31,801 nt of DNA from Castellaniella defragrans_A (GTDB taxonomy: Bacteria > Pseudomonadota > Gammaproteobacteria > Burkholderiales > Burkholderiaceae_B), in the NCBI RefSeq assembly GCF_040394755.1, contig NZ_JBEBRQ010000033.1; one strand, written 5' to 3'. Shown here in pieces: positions 31,663 to 31,801 of the stretch. A model generated the notes under the pieces. The model did no database searches, was not told where the DNA came from, and worked only from the letters and a program-made list of their open reading frames with translations. How positions within the stretch are numbered: position 1 is the first letter of the stretch; each line of letters opens with the position of its first letter. A program made the translations under genes and the position numbers.

Positions 31663-31787
31663 CCGTCGGATTGGGCGCAATCGGGGCGGTCGCCAAACTC
31701 GCGGGGTGATCAGTCCACTGGACTGATCACAAGCGTCCCGCTCAAGCAGTGGCGCCCTTGGCTCCCCGATTGCGCCCAATCCGACGG
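31663..31787. repeat. Long imperfect palindrome with nested perfect core
   Basis: The ends, 31663-31686 and 31764-31787, are a perfect 24-bp inverted repeat (inner part GGATTGGGCGCAATC and its complement). Nested inside, 31706-31730 is a perfect 12-bp inverted repeat around one base (GTGATCAGTCCA, then C). The intervening arms can also pair imperfectly (GGTCGCCA opposite TGGCGCCC), with about 14 extra bases in the right arm. The whole 125 bp can fold as one long hairpin. A palindromic intergenic repeat, a MITE-like element or a structured RNA are all possible. No target-site duplication is evident at its ends. Confidence 0.7.
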
Positions 31788-31801
31788 CGGGTTCGAAAGC
31801 G

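Noticed and set aside
31663..31787. Integron attC site
   Set aside because: The ends lack the RYYYAAC/GTTRRRY core boxes and no integrase or cassette gene is seen.
31780..31801. GGTTCGAA near the right edge as a tRNA T-loop
   Set aside because: No acceptor or anticodon stem fits upstream, and the bases belong to or flank the palindromic element.

Overview
The window looks like ordinary core chromosome of a high-GC betaproteobacterium. Gene content and order point to Burkholderiales, most likely the Alcaligenaceae (Bordetella/Achromobacter/Castellaniella/Pusillimonas relatives). The pointers are tsaE followed by a Tat-type amiC, mutL-miaA, hda divergent from purM, alaC-hom-thrC, alr...radA, and an ATP-driven putrescine transporter followed by rpiA. 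This placement is an inference from gene order and protein signatures, not from a search. Coding density is very high. Neighbouring genes repeatedly overlap by four bases (ATGA or TTGA). I see no tRNA, rRNA, CRISPR array, prophage, transposase or defence island.

Layout. (1) 1-2073: the start of a class III omega-amino-acid aminotransferase (running off the left edge), divergent from a MocR-type regulator, with repeated CTGTAT boxes between them. (2) 2070-5944, minus strand: hda, a SerB-like HAD phosphatase, pcnB, folK and folA. (3) 6024-7073: purM on the plus strand. (4) 7118-9960, minus: mutL and miaA. (5) 10075-10719: a DedA membrane protein. (6) 10787-12633, minus: tsaE and amiC. (7) 12834-13547: aqpZ, whose end overlaps a convergent exported metallo-beta-lactamase-fold hydrolase resembling methyl parathion hydrolase (13508-14503). 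(8) 14724-19545: alaC, hom, thrC and an arginase, tightly packed on the plus strand. (9) 19650-22695, minus: hpnC, hpnD and hpnE, which make squalene from farnesyl diphosphate. (10) 22755-26724: alr, a short-chain dehydrogenase with altered catalytic motifs, radA and a Kdo kinase (kdkA). (11) 26805-30740: potF, potG, potH and potI for putrescine-type polyamine uptake. (12) 30773-31456: rpiA. (13) 31457-31801: non-coding sequence holding a G/T-rich strand and a striking set of nested palindromes.

Metabolic links. alaC, hom and thrC connect aspartate-family and alanine metabolism. Arginase yields ornithine and urea, and with the Pot transporter and the omega-aminotransferase it gives a loose arginine/polyamine/omega-amino-acid theme. 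hpnCDE supply squalene, probably for hopanoids, but no squalene cyclase lies here. folK and folA are two steps of folate synthesis. kdkA acts on lipopolysaccharide inner core, alr on peptidoglycan precursors, and amiC on septal peptidoglycan.

I found no convincing new multi-gene system. The points most worth a second look are the long imperfect palindrome at the right edge, the SDR lacking its usual catalytic serine, the AT-rich patch with a promoter-like element inside tsaE, the MocR operator-like repeats, and arginase joined to the threonine operon.
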